64,000 nucleotides of DNA. It comes from Pseudocitrobacter sp913778145 (GTDB lineage Bacteria; Pseudomonadota; Gammaproteobacteria; Enterobacterales; Enterobacteriaceae). The notes under the pieces are model-generated. The model did not search any database. It was not told the DNA's origin and was given only the letters and a program-made list of their open reading frames with translations. Both the position numbers and the translations under genes were made by a program. Position 1 is the first letter of the stretch, and the number at the start of each line of letters is the position of its first letter. Of this stretch, positions 16,189-24,083 are shown piece after piece. Location of the stretch: assembly GCA_035726825.1 (NCBI GenBank), contig JALNTX010000001.1, positions 124,001 through 188,000 of the forward strand, given 5' to 3'.

Positions 16189-16580
16189 ACAGCGAGGCGC
16201 TGTTGCAACGTCAGCTAGTACAATACACGCTTGAGAGTTCGCGTTTTTTCATGTTTTTTTCAATTCCGCCCGTGTTGTGGATCCTGCTGTCGAGGCCTTG
16301 CTTTTCCCCGGGTGGACTCATCGGATTAATGGCATTTATTTGCGGGTTGATCTGGTACGGATGCTGGCGGCTATGGCTGGATAGTCGGTATTTTCGCGCG
16401 ATCGACGAAGAGAATAACCCTATCGCAGGAGAGGCTCTATTTTTTATCTGGCGGCGCAAAAAGCTTAAAGCGCTGACTTTTTCGCAACGTCAGTCAGGGG
16501 CCTTAAAGCAATATAAATTGACGATGTGGCTTACCAGTATTCTGTGGGTTATTTGGGTAGTCGTACTGGTCGTAAGGTAA
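16164..16580 (+). CDS. Hypothetical small membrane protein, last gene of the ynb-like operon
   Basis: 138 residues; I do not recognise the family. It overlaps the preceding phosphatase gene by 25 bases, so it is translated from the same message. Hydrophobic segments at about 29-44, 49-70 and 118-137 suggest three membrane helices. Between the second and third lies a basic cytoplasmic loop (WRRKKLKALTFSQRQ). There are no catalytic motifs. Because of its position it is probably an accessory or scaffold protein for the lipid enzymes. The overlap and sound codon structure argue that it is real. Confidence 0.7.
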   Translation: MENRDNQLNSEALLQRQLVQYTLESSRFFMFFSIPPVLWILLSRPCFSPGGLIGLMAFICGLIWYGCWRLWLDSRYFRAIDEENNPIAGEALFFIWRRKKLKALTFSQRQSGALKQYKLTMWLTSILWVIWVVVLVVR

Positions 16581-16582
16581 TA

Positions 16583-16602
16583 CGCCCCGCACTTGCGGGG
16601 CG
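16583..16602. terminator. GC-rich hairpin after the ynb-like operon
   Basis: CGCCCCGC / GCGGGGCG forms a perfect 8-bp stem with a 4-base loop between the operon's last gene and the convergent yeeD. No T-run follows. The left arm's ACGCCCCGC also occurs at 10831-10839 on the other side of the cluster. Confidence 0.6.
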
Positions 16603-16609
16603 CACGCTA

Positions 16610-16837
16610 TCAGGCTTTCTGAACCGTAATGCTCCAGGCGGCGTCGCCCGCCTGCTGGAAATCAGTCACGGTGTGCCCCTCTTCCGCCGCCCACTGAGGA
16701 ATGGCTTCCGTCGCCTGGGTGCAGTCGAATTCAATCACTAACTGGTCGCCGCTGGCCATTTCAGCCATTGCTGCTTTTGCTTCAATCAGTGGAAACGGGC
16801 ACACCTGAGTGACCACATCGAGTTTTTTTACCGTCAT
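16610..16837 (-). CDS. yeeD: YeeD (TsuB), TusA-like sulfur carrier partner of YeeE
   Basis: 75-residue SirA/TusA-family protein with the CPFP motif (Cys13) that in this family carries a persulfide. In E. coli YeeD (TsuB) works with the thiosulfate transporter YeeE (TsuA), releasing or decomposing thiosulfate after uptake. It lies 14 bases after yeeE on the same strand, clearly one transcription unit. In E. coli this pair directly follows sbcB, which helps to mark the edge of the inserted cluster. Confidence 0.93.
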   Translation of the reverse strand: MTVKKLDVVTQVCPFPLIEAKAAMAEMASGDQLVIEFDCTQATEAIPQWAAEEGHTVTDFQQAGDAAWSITVQKA

Positions 16838-16851
16838 CTTTTTTACTCCTG

Positions 16852-17907
16852 TTATGCCGTAGCGGTTTTCAACTTCGCTTTACGCTGCGGACGCACATAC
16901 AACATCCACGACGCGCTCCACACGCCGAGGATCATAAATACCAGGCCAATCCAGCCCTGCCAGGTCATCATCGCGGTCATCACCAGGCCGTTACCGATCG
17001 AGCAACCGCCCGCAATGCTGGCGCCGAAGCCCATCAGCACACCGCCGGAAGCACTGCGCAATGTGGTGCTGGCATCGGCGGCACGCACGCGGAATTCGCG
17101 GCTGCCTTTGGCGGCGATAAAGGAACCCAGGAAAATCCCCAGCACCAGGAAGACGCCCCAGTTAACGTATTTGCTTTCGCCAGAAACGAGGAATTGCAAA
17201 ATATTGGCGGTCGGCGAGGTAATGCCCAAACCGAACATACGCCCGGTGGCTTCGCTCAGCGGCCATGCCAGCAGTGCGATAAGGCCAATCAACACGGCGG
17301 TGACAAACGGATGCCAGCGTTTTTCAAACAGCAGATGCGCCAGACCCGTACGACGCGGCGGCAGTGACGCTACTTTCAGCTTCGGTTTGCGCAGTTCTTT
17401 GCTAACCAGCCAGAGAGTAGCAATCAGCAGCACGGCAATCAGCGGCCAGACGGAGATATTCAGGGTTTCCGCAATGCCGTTATGCGCAGTGGTATGCTGT
17501 CCCAGAAACGCGTTCAGCCCGGCGGCGTGCGGCGAGCGCATTACCGCGCTCATCACCATATAGGTAACCAGCGCAATCCAGCTGCCAATCAGCCCTTCCC
17601 CGGCGCGATACCAGGTCCCGGTCGCACAGCCGCCCGCATAGACGATACCAATACCAAAGACAAAACCACCCACTACGGTGCCAAGCCACGGGAACGCGCC
17701 CGCGTCATACTGCACCAGCCCGGTCTGAATCAGCGCGAAGACGCCAAGGCTTTGTACCGAAATGGCAATCAGTAAGGCATAAAACATACGATTGTTTTTC
17801 GCGATATACATATCGCGGAAACCGCCGGTCAGGCAGAAGCGCCCACGCTGCATCACAAACCCCAGCAACGCGCCACACACTATTCCGCTCACGATCATCT
17901 GCAACAT
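16852..17907 (-). CDS. yeeE: YeeE (TsuA), thiosulfate uptake membrane protein
   Basis: 351-residue polytopic inner-membrane protein of the YeeE/YedE family. Three conserved cysteines sit in short glycine-rich loops: Cys25 in GRFCLTGGF, Cys94 in GGCATGTWYR and Cys302 in GGCSIGNG. In structural work on YeeE homologues these cysteines relay thiosulfate through the membrane. The duplicated arrangement of the loops is visible. The promoter region upstream holds a long inverted repeat (17971-18007) that could be a CysB or other regulator site. Confidence 0.94.
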   Translation of the reverse strand: MLQMIVSGIVCGALLGFVMQRGRFCLTGGFRDMYIAKNNRMFYALLIAISVQSLGVFALIQTGLVQYDAGAFPWLGTVVGGFVFGIGIVYAGGCATGTWYRAGEGLIGSWIALVTYMVMSAVMRSPHAAGLNAFLGQHTTAHNGIAETLNISVWPLIAVLLIATLWLVSKELRKPKLKVASLPPRRTGLAHLLFEKRWHPFVTAVLIGLIALLAWPLSEATGRMFGLGITSPTANILQFLVSGESKYVNWGVFLVLGIFLGSFIAAKGSREFRVRAADASTTLRSASGGVLMGFGASIAGGCSIGNGLVMTAMMTWQGWIGLVFMILGVWSASWMLYVRPQRKAKLKTATA

Positions 17908-17970
17908 AAAAATTAATCAACCTGGAAAATATCAGTGCGTAAATTATTCCAGTCACACCTGCCAGGAACC

Positions 17971-18007
17971 AATAACCAAAACCTCTATGATATTCCGTTT
18001 GGTTATT
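17971..18007. promoter_or_regulatory. Inverted repeat upstream of yeeE (candidate CysB or other operator)
   Basis: AATAACCAAA (17971-17980) is repeated perfectly in inverse as TTTGGTTATT (17998-18007) with a 17-base spacer, 64 bases before yeeE. The gene pair serves thiosulfate uptake and sulfur genes in enterobacteria are often CysB-activated. The assignment to CysB is inference. Confidence 0.45.
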
Positions 18008-18050
18008 TCTCAATATTTTTTAGAAACAGCGTGAAATTAAGGCATAAAAA

Positions 18051-18075
18051 AACCGGAGGCATTTGGCCTCCGGTT
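18051..18075 (-). terminator. Rho-independent terminator of plaP
   Basis: AACCGGAGGC / GCCTCCGGTT forms a 10-bp stem with a 5-base loop. On the minus strand it is followed by a run of seven T, about 20 bases after the plaP stop codon. Confidence 0.9.
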
Positions 18076-18094
18076 TTCAGCGAATCTTAAAAGA

Positions 18095-19453
18095 TTATGC
18101 GACGTCTTCGTACTGCGGAACCGGGTTGCGGAAGCTTTTGGTGACGCATGCCAGGTAGATCAGGCCGATAGCCGCCCAAATCAGACCCAGAACCATCGAG
18201 CTCTCTTCCAGGTTAACCCACAGTGCGCCAACGGTCAGCGCACCACAGATTGGCAGGAACAGATACTGGAAGTGGTCTTTCAGCGTTTTGTTACGCTTCT
18301 CGCGGATCCAGAACTGTGAAATCACGGACAGGTTCACGAAGGTGAACGCCACCAGCGCACCAAAGTTAATCAGCGCCGTTGCCATGACCAGGTCAAAGTT
18401 GATTGCCAGCAGAGCAATCGCGCCCACCAGGATGATGTTCATCGCCGGAGTACGCCATTTCGGGTGTACATAACCGAAGAAGCTTTTCGGGAACACGCCG
18501 TCACGACCCATAACGTACATCAGACGCGCAACACCTGCGTGCGCCGCCATACCGGACGCCAGTACGGTGATGGTGGAGAAGATCAGCGCGCCAACCTGGA
18601 ACGCTTTACCTGCAACATACAGCATGATTTCAGGCTGTGATGCATCCGGATCTTTAAAGCGAGAGATATCCGGGAAGTAAAGCTGCAGGAAATAGGTGGA
18701 GAAGATGAAGATCAGGCCACCGATCAGCGCAGTCAGGAAAATCGCGCGCGGAATCACACGCTCAGCATCTTTCGTCTCTTCAGACAGGTTGCTGATGCCG
18801 TCAAAGCCGGTAAACGAGAAGCACAGGATCGTTGCCCCGGTAATCATCGGGATTACGTGCGCATCACCAGACCAGAACGGACGCGTACTGGTCAGCGTAC
18901 CCGCGCCTTCACCATGGAACAGACCATAAATGATCATGCTCAGGATAACGGCAATCAGCACCACCTGGAACACCACGATAACGGTGTTGAAGTTGGCGAC
19001 AGATTTAATGCTGCGCAGGTTGAAGGCGGTCATGAAGGCCACCAGCGCAATCACGAATACCCACGACGGGATAGACGGCACCAGTGCTTCAAAATAGATT
19101 TTCGCCAGCAGGATGTTGATCATCGGCGCGAACAGATAGTCGAGCAGCGACGACCAGCCCACCATAAAGCCTACGGTCGGGCTAATGGATTTCTGGGCGT
19201 AAGTATAGGCAGAACCCGCAGACGGGTAGCGACGTACCAGCTTGCCATAGCTCAGCGCGGTGAACAGAATCGCCACCAGTGCAAAGCCGTAGGCAGTCGG
19301 CACATGACCGTCTGTCAGACCAGATACGATACCGAACGTATCAAACAGCGTCATTGGCTGCATATAGGCAAGGCCCATCATGACAACCGGAATCAGCGTA
19401 AGGGTTTTACGTAATTCCACGCGAGAGGTATTTGGAGTAGCGTTATGCGACAT
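18095..19453 (-). CDS. plaP: PlaP (YeeF), putrescine:proton symporter
   Basis: APC-family importer that takes up putrescine; in E. coli it is a low-affinity transporter needed for surface motility. It has 452 residues, identical in length to E. coli, with about twelve hydrophobic segments and very high conservation (for example SFTGFDGISNLSEETKDAERVIPRAIF). The start at MSHNATPNTSRVELRKT (ATG 19451-19453) follows AGGAG; a 26-residue upstream extension is not conserved. The C-terminus RNPVPQYEDVA is typical. The 282 bases before it hold its promoter and the yeeY terminator. Confidence 0.96.
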   Translation of the reverse strand: MSHNATPNTSRVELRKTLTLIPVVMMGLAYMQPMTLFDTFGIVSGLTDGHVPTAYGFALVAILFTALSYGKLVRRYPSAGSAYTYAQKSISPTVGFMVGWSSLLDYLFAPMINILLAKIYFEALVPSIPSWVFVIALVAFMTAFNLRSIKSVANFNTVIVVFQVVLIAVILSMIIYGLFHGEGAGTLTSTRPFWSGDAHVIPMITGATILCFSFTGFDGISNLSEETKDAERVIPRAIFLTALIGGLIFIFSTYFLQLYFPDISRFKDPDASQPEIMLYVAGKAFQVGALIFSTITVLASGMAAHAGVARLMYVMGRDGVFPKSFFGYVHPKWRTPAMNIILVGAIALLAINFDLVMATALINFGALVAFTFVNLSVISQFWIREKRNKTLKDHFQYLFLPICGALTVGALWVNLEESSMVLGLIWAAIGLIYLACVTKSFRNPVPQYEDVA

Positions 19454-19603
19454 GGTTATTCTCCTTACGGCTGAAAACCGTCGCAAAAACAAAAAATTGC
19501 CCCATTTTTTTGATTTCCTCAGCGACAACAACTGTCGTTTTTTAAGTAAGTATCTATCCGGTACGAAGCCCGGCCTCTTTTATTGAATGATTTGTTTGAT
19601 GCA

Positions 19604-19636
19604 AAAAAATAACCGACGCGTATTAAAACGTCGGTT
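19604..19636 (-). terminator. Rho-independent terminator of yeeZ-yeeY
   Basis: On the minus strand AACCGACG (19629-19636) pairs with CGTCGGTT (19611-19618) across a 10-base loop and is followed by A and seven T. It lies 100 bases after the yeeY stop codon. Confidence 0.8.
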
Positions 19637-19735
19637 AGTCTCATATTTTGCAAGCGGCACATTCTGCATCAAATTGACATAAAAATACAAGAGAATGTGA
19701 AGCCGATCGGTAAACTTCGCCATCTAACCGATTGA

Positions 19736-20653
19736 TTATTCAGCAGCGGTCGAATTATAGACCGCAGCTATAGCACTATTTGCTAAAACAGCATCCCGCC
19801 ACCATGCGCTGGCAAGCCCGGCAGTCTGTTCATTCCAGCCAATCCAGACCGGTTCAAAAGGGATATGGGCGACCACGGATTTTTCAACCAGCGCCCCACT
19901 TTCGAGGAAGCGTTGCGCGAGATACCGGGGCACATAACCACAACCTAACCCACTGATTTGTAACTCGAGTTTAGTCTTGAAATCGAAGACCGTGATCGCT
20001 TGTTGATCATCAAGAAGTTGCTGGAATGTGGCACATTCTGGCGAGGTGTTATCACCGACAACAATCGCGCGGAAACGCTTAATCGTGCGCCGCGATAAAG
20101 GCTCGGGCATTTGCGCCAGCGGATGATGCGCCGCCACCACAAAAATCTGCTCCAGCTGGCCAAGCGGCAGAAAGCCAAAGCCACTTTGCGGCGGCGGTTC
20201 GCGTAATGCACCGACAATAATATCCGCGTTGCCCTGAATTAATGCCTGCCATGAACCACCCAGTACACCATTAATAAATTTAAGCCGGGTAACGCTATGA
20301 TGTTGATAAAAGGTTTCAATTAATGGCGCGAGCAGAGAAAAGGGAAACGTATCATCTACGCCAATCACCAGTTCATTTTCCCAACCTTCGTGCAGTTTAA
20401 TTGCCTGCTGTTCCAGTTCGCGCACCGTGTGCAGCACTTCCCTGCCCTTTTCCAGCAGCATCTGCCCGGTGCGGGTGAACGTCGCCCGGTGGCCGCTGCG
20501 GTCGAGAAGTTGAATATTGAGGTCGCTTTCCAGCTTATGAACGGTGTAACTGAGGGCTGACGGGGTTTTGTAGAGCTTTGCCGACGCCGCGGCAAAGCTC
20601 CCTTCTTTATCTAATGCATCAAGAATAATCAGCACATCGAGCAAAGGCTTCAT
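19736..20653 (-). CDS. yeeY: YeeY, LysR-type transcriptional regulator
   Basis: 305 residues. The N-terminal winged helix-turn-helix (residues about 5-62, SFAAASAKLYKTPSALSYTVHKLESDL) is followed by the LysR effector-binding domain. It closely matches E. coli YeeY but is slightly shorter and diverges at the C-terminus (VYNSTAAE). The E. coli protein is poorly characterised. It follows yeeZ by 37 bases on the same strand, so the two are probably co-transcribed, and the neighbouring plaP is a possible target. That link is only positional. Confidence 0.9.
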   Translation of the reverse strand: MKPLLDVLIILDALDKEGSFAAASAKLYKTPSALSYTVHKLESDLNIQLLDRSGHRATFTRTGQMLLEKGREVLHTVRELEQQAIKLHEGWENELVIGVDDTFPFSLLAPLIETFYQHHSVTRLKFINGVLGGSWQALIQGNADIIVGALREPPPQSGFGFLPLGQLEQIFVVAAHHPLAQMPEPLSRRTIKRFRAIVVGDNTSPECATFQQLLDDQQAITVFDFKTKLELQISGLGCGYVPRYLAQRFLESGALVEKSVVAHIPFEPVWIGWNEQTAGLASAWWRDAVLANSAIAAVYNSTAAE

Positions 20654-20690
20654 GGTCGTCCCCTTGCATCAGACTGAACGCCGAGGCGAA

Positions 20691-21515
20691 TTATTCCATC
20701 GGCATTAACAGCGGATCAGGATGCTGGTATTCGAAACCCAGCTCATGGCAAATACGGTTGCCATCAATAATTTTGCCCGTGCCGCTGCCCGCGTGCTGCG
20801 AAAACACCGGCGTCTCCAGACCCAGCTCGCGCGCCATTTGCGGATAAAATACTTCGCGGGCCGGATGAAGGGGCGCACATATATTATAGATATGACCGCC
20901 TTTCGGAGCCTGCAATAACAGCGTAATCGCTGAAATCACATCTTCCAGATGCACCAGATTCACGCCATGCTGGCCGTCCGGCGCAGATTTCCCAGCGAAG
21001 AAACGGCCAGGATGACGCCCCGGCCCCACCAGCCCCGCCAGACGCAGAATATCTACAGACGTCCCCGGCAGATGATTCAGCCAGTCTTCCAGTTCTTTCA
21101 GCACCTTACCGCTCGCCGTAACCGGCTCTCGCGGCGTACTCTCTTTCACCGTCCCCTGCGTATTTCCATACACCGACGTGGAACTGGTAAAAATAATGCG
21201 CGGGATATGATGGGCGAGCGCGGTATCCACAATCTCCTGCACCGCCTGACGATAAAAATCTTCACCTTCACCGCTGCGGCGCGCCGGTAAGGTAATTACC
21301 AGCGCGTCAACATTCATCAGCGCGTCTAAATCTTCCGCGTCACAAACCAGTTGTGGCTCAAGGCGTAACGGATAGCCGTCAATCCCGCACATCCGCGCCG
21401 CTTCCACCCCATCCTGCGTCGTTTTGCTGCCGGTCACCTGCCACCCACGCGCCGTCAACGCCAGCGCCAGCGGCATGCCCAACCAACCTAATCCGACAAT
21501 CGCGACCTTTTTCAT
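20691..21515 (-). CDS. yeeZ: YeeZ, NAD(P)-dependent epimerase/dehydratase-like protein
   Basis: 274-residue Rossmann-fold protein of the extended short-chain dehydrogenase type. The dinucleotide-binding GLGWLG is at residues 8-13, with TSSTSVYG around residue 115 and LRLAGLVGPGRHPG further on. It has the same length as E. coli YeeZ, whose reaction is not known. It is divergent from the his operon. In E. coli K-12 the toxin-antitoxin genes yefM-yoeB lie between yeeZ and hisL; they are absent here. Confidence 0.92.
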   Translation of the reverse strand: MKKVAIVGLGWLGMPLALALTARGWQVTGSKTTQDGVEAARMCGIDGYPLRLEPQLVCDAEDLDALMNVDALVITLPARRSGEGEDFYRQAVQEIVDTALAHHIPRIIFTSSTSVYGNTQGTVKESTPREPVTASGKVLKELEDWLNHLPGTSVDILRLAGLVGPGRHPGRFFAGKSAPDGQHGVNLVHLEDVISAITLLLQAPKGGHIYNICAPLHPAREVFYPQMARELGLETPVFSQHAGSGTGKIIDGNRICHELGFEYQHPDPLLMPME

Positions 21516-21625
21516 GCCTGCTCTCCTGGTTTCTGGCTATCCTTCTTCTATAAGGCTACGCCAGCCTGAGGTAACTGACAATTTATAGTGTGAATATGAA
21601 ATGATTTAAAGATTGAAAAAACCCC

Positions 21626-21655
21626 TTGCCTTCAACGGTAAAAGTGGGCTAGGTT
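21626..21655 (+). promoter_or_regulatory. his operon promoter
   Basis: TTGCCT (21626-21631) and TAGGTT (21650-21655) are spaced by 18 bases and lie about 40 bases before the leader peptide. The -10 box and the AT-rich discriminator AAAAGAC closely resemble the known Salmonella/E. coli his promoter, where ppGpp stimulates initiation. Confidence 0.85.
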
Positions 21656-21696
21656 AAAAGACATCAAGTGAATACTCATTCAACGAGAAACTAATT

Positions 21697-21744
21697 ATGT
21701 GCGTTCAATTTAAACACCACCATCATCACCATCATCCTGACTAG
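21697..21744 (+). CDS. hisL: HisL, his operon leader peptide
   Basis: 15-codon peptide MCVQFKHHHHHHHPD with seven consecutive histidine codons. Ribosome stalling at these codons when charged tRNA-His is scarce prevents formation of the attenuator terminator. As I recall the E. coli and Salmonella leader is 16 residues beginning MTRVQFK; here one codon is missing near the start and the second residue is Cys. The seven His codons, which set the response, are intact. Confidence 0.97.
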   Translation: MCVQFKHHHHHHHPD

Positions 21745-21805
21745 TCTTTCAGGCGATGTGTGCTGGGAGACGTCTAGATCTTCCAGTGGTGCATGAACGC
21801 AAGAG

Positions 21806-21840
21806 AGCCCCCGGAAGATTTCTTCCGGGGGCTTTTTTTT
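21806..21840 (+). terminator. his attenuator (terminator hairpin)
   Basis: AGCCCCCGGAAGA (21806-21818) pairs perfectly with TCTTCCGGGGGCT (21821-21833) and is followed by a T-run to 21840, between hisL and hisG. This is the classical his attenuator. Confidence 0.96.
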
Positions 21841-21873
21841 GAACTAAATTCAGCAGGGTAAGAGGAAATCAGA

Positions 21874-22773
21874 ATGTTAGATAACAGCCGTTTACGCATA
21901 GCTATGCAGAAATCAGGTCGCCTGAGCGATGATTCACGCGAATTACTCGCCCGTTGCGGCATTAAAATCAATCTCCACACCCAGCGCCTGATTGCGATGG
22001 CGGAGAACATGCCTATCGATATTCTGCGCGTGCGTGACGACGATATTCCGGGGCTGATTATGGATGGCGTGGTTGACCTCGGCATCATCGGCGAAAACGT
22101 GCTGGAAGAAGAGTTGCTGAGCCGCCGCGCGCAGGGCGAAGACCCGCGCTATTACACCCTGCGTCGTCTTGATTTCGGCGGCTGCCGTCTGTCGCTGGCG
22201 ACCGCCGTGGACGAAGCCTGGGATGGCCCGGCAGGTCTCGACGGCAAACGTATCGCCACCTCTTACCCGCACCTGCTTAAACGTTATCTCGACCAGAAAG
22301 GTATTGCGTTTAAATCGTGCCTGCTCAACGGTTCAGTTGAAGTCGCCCCACGTGCTGGCCTCGCCGATGCGATTTGTGACCTGGTCTCCACCGGCGCAAC
22401 GCTCGAAGCCAACGGCCTGCGTGAAGTAGAAGTGATTTACCGCTCCAAAGCCTGCCTCATCCAGCGCGACGGCGAGATGAGCGAAGCCAAACAACAGCTG
22501 ATTGACCGCCTGCTGACCCGTATTCAGGGCGTGATTCAGGCGCGTGAATCGAAATACATCATGATGCACGCTCCGACCGAACGTCTGGATGAAGTGATCG
22601 CCCTGCTGCCGGGCGCTGAGCGCCCAACCATTCTGCCGCTGGCTGGCGACCAACAGCGCGTGGCGATGCACATGGTGAGCAGCGAAACCCTGTTCTGGGA
22701 AACAATGGAAAAACTGAAAGCGCTGGGTGCCAGCTCGATTCTGGTGCTGCCGATTGAGAAGATGATGGAGTAA
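21874..22773 (+). CDS. hisG: HisG, ATP phosphoribosyltransferase
   Basis: First enzyme of histidine synthesis; joins ATP and PRPP to give phosphoribosyl-ATP and is feedback-inhibited by histidine. It is the 299-residue long form with a C-terminal ACT-like regulatory domain (ends LKALGASSILVLPIEKMME). The catalytic domain includes DLGIIGENVLEE and the PRPP-binding region around DLVSTGATLEANGL. An AAGAGGA site precedes the ATG. It leads the operon, 33 bases after the attenuator. Confidence 0.98.
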   Translation: MLDNSRLRIAMQKSGRLSDDSRELLARCGIKINLHTQRLIAMAENMPIDILRVRDDDIPGLIMDGVVDLGIIGENVLEEELLSRRAQGEDPRYYTLRRLDFGGCRLSLATAVDEAWDGPAGLDGKRIATSYPHLLKRYLDQKGIAFKSCLLNGSVEVAPRAGLADAICDLVSTGATLEANGLREVEVIYRSKACLIQRDGEMSEAKQQLIDRLLTRIQGVIQARESKYIMMHAPTERLDEVIALLPGAERPTILPLAGDQQRVAMHMVSSETLFWETMEKLKALGASSILVLPIEKMME

Positions 22774-22778
22774 CGACC

Positions 22779-24083
22779 ATGAGCTTTAACACCCTGATCG
22801 ACTGGAATGGTTGTAATAAGGAAGAGCAGCAGGCGCTGCTGATGCGCCCGGCGATTTCAGCTTCCGACAGCATTACGCGCACCGTCGCGGAGATCCTGGA
22901 TAACGTTAAGCAAAACGGCGACCGCGCCCTGCGCGAATACAGCGCGAAGTTTGATAAAACCGACGTGACTGCGCTGAAAGTCACCGAAGAGGAAATCGCC
23001 CAGGCCAGCCGCCGCCTGAGCGATGAACTGAAAGCCGCGATGAAGGTCGCAGTGAAAAATATCGATACCTTCCACACCGCGCAAATTCTGCCGGGCGTGG
23101 ATATCGAAACCCAGCCGGGCGTGCGCTGCCAGCAGGTTACGCGCCCTATCGCCTCGGTGGGCCTTTATATTCCGGGTGGCTCCGCGCCACTCTTCTCCAC
23201 CGTCTTAATGCTGGCGACACCGGCGCGCATTGCCGGTTGCCAGAAAGTGGTGCTCTGCTCGCCACCACCGATTGCCGATGAAATTCTGTATGCCGCACAA
23301 CTGTGCGGTGTGAAAGAGGTGTTTAAAGTCGGCGGCGCACAGGCTATCGCCGCGCTGGCACTCGGCACCGAGTCAGTTCCGAAGGTGGATAAAATCTTTG
23401 GGCCGGGCAATGCGTTCGTCACCGAAGCCAAACGCCAGGTTAGCCAGCGTCTGGACGGTGCCGCCATCGACATGCCTGCGGGCCCATCTGAGGTGCTGGT
23501 GATTGCCGACAGCGGCGCGACGCCGGACTTTATCGCCGCCGACCTCCTTTCGCAGGCCGAACACGGCCCAGATTCACAGGTGATCCTGCTGACGCCAGAC
23601 GCCGACATCGCGCGTGGCGTGGCGGAAGCCGTGGAGCGTCAGCTTGCGGAGCTTTCCCGTGCCGACACCGCACGTCAGGCGCTTTCTGCCAGCCGTTTGA
23701 TTATCGCTCGCGACATCGCTCAGTGCGTGGAAATTTCCAACGCCTACGGCCCGGAACACCTGATCATTCAGACTCGCAACGCCCGTGAACTGGTGGACAA
23801 CATCATCAGCGCAGGCTCCGTTTTTCTCGGCGACTGGTCTCCGGAATCGGCAGGCGATTACGCCTCTGGCACTAACCACGTGCTGCCGACGTACGGTTAC
23901 ACCGCAACCTGCTCCAGCCTGGGGCTGGCGGATTTCCAGAAACGCATGACCGTGCAGGAACTCTCTCGCGACGGTTTTGCCTCTCTCGCCGCCACCATTG
24001 AAACGCTGGCCGCAGCCGAGCTGCTGACCGCCCACAAAAATGCCGTCACCCTGCGCGTAAACGCCCTGAAGGAGCAAGCATGA
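22779..24083 (+). CDS. hisD: HisD, histidinol dehydrogenase
   Basis: Zinc enzyme that oxidises L-histidinol to histidine through the aldehyde using two NAD+ molecules. It has 434 residues. The family signature is around IFGPGNAFVTEAKRQVSQ...GPSEVLVIAD, with the zinc/catalytic region near LLSQAEHGPDSQ. It sits 5 bases after hisG and overlaps hisC by 4 bases. Confidence 0.98.
   Translation: MSFNTLIDWNGCNKEEQQALLMRPAISASDSITRTVAEILDNVKQNGDRALREYSAKFDKTDVTALKVTEEEIAQASRRLSDELKAAMKVAVKNIDTFHTAQILPGVDIETQPGVRCQQVTRPIASVGLYIPGGSAPLFSTVLMLATPARIAGCQKVVLCSPPPIADEILYAAQLCGVKEVFKVGGAQAIAALALGTESVPKVDKIFGPGNAFVTEAKRQVSQRLDGAAIDMPAGPSEVLVIADSGATPDFIAADLLSQAEHGPDSQVILLTPDADIARGVAEAVERQLAELSRADTARQALSASRLIIARDIAQCVEISNAYGPEHLIIQTRNARELVDNIISAGSVFLGDWSPESAGDYASGTNHVLPTYGYTATCSSLGLADFQKRMTVQELSRDGFASLAATIETLAAAELLTAHKNAVTLRVNALKEQA

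Noticed and set aside
21516..21696. yefM-yoeB toxin-antitoxin pair expected between yeeZ and hisL as in E. coli K-12
   Set aside because: The gap is only 181 bases and contains just the his promoter; no open frame of the pair is present.
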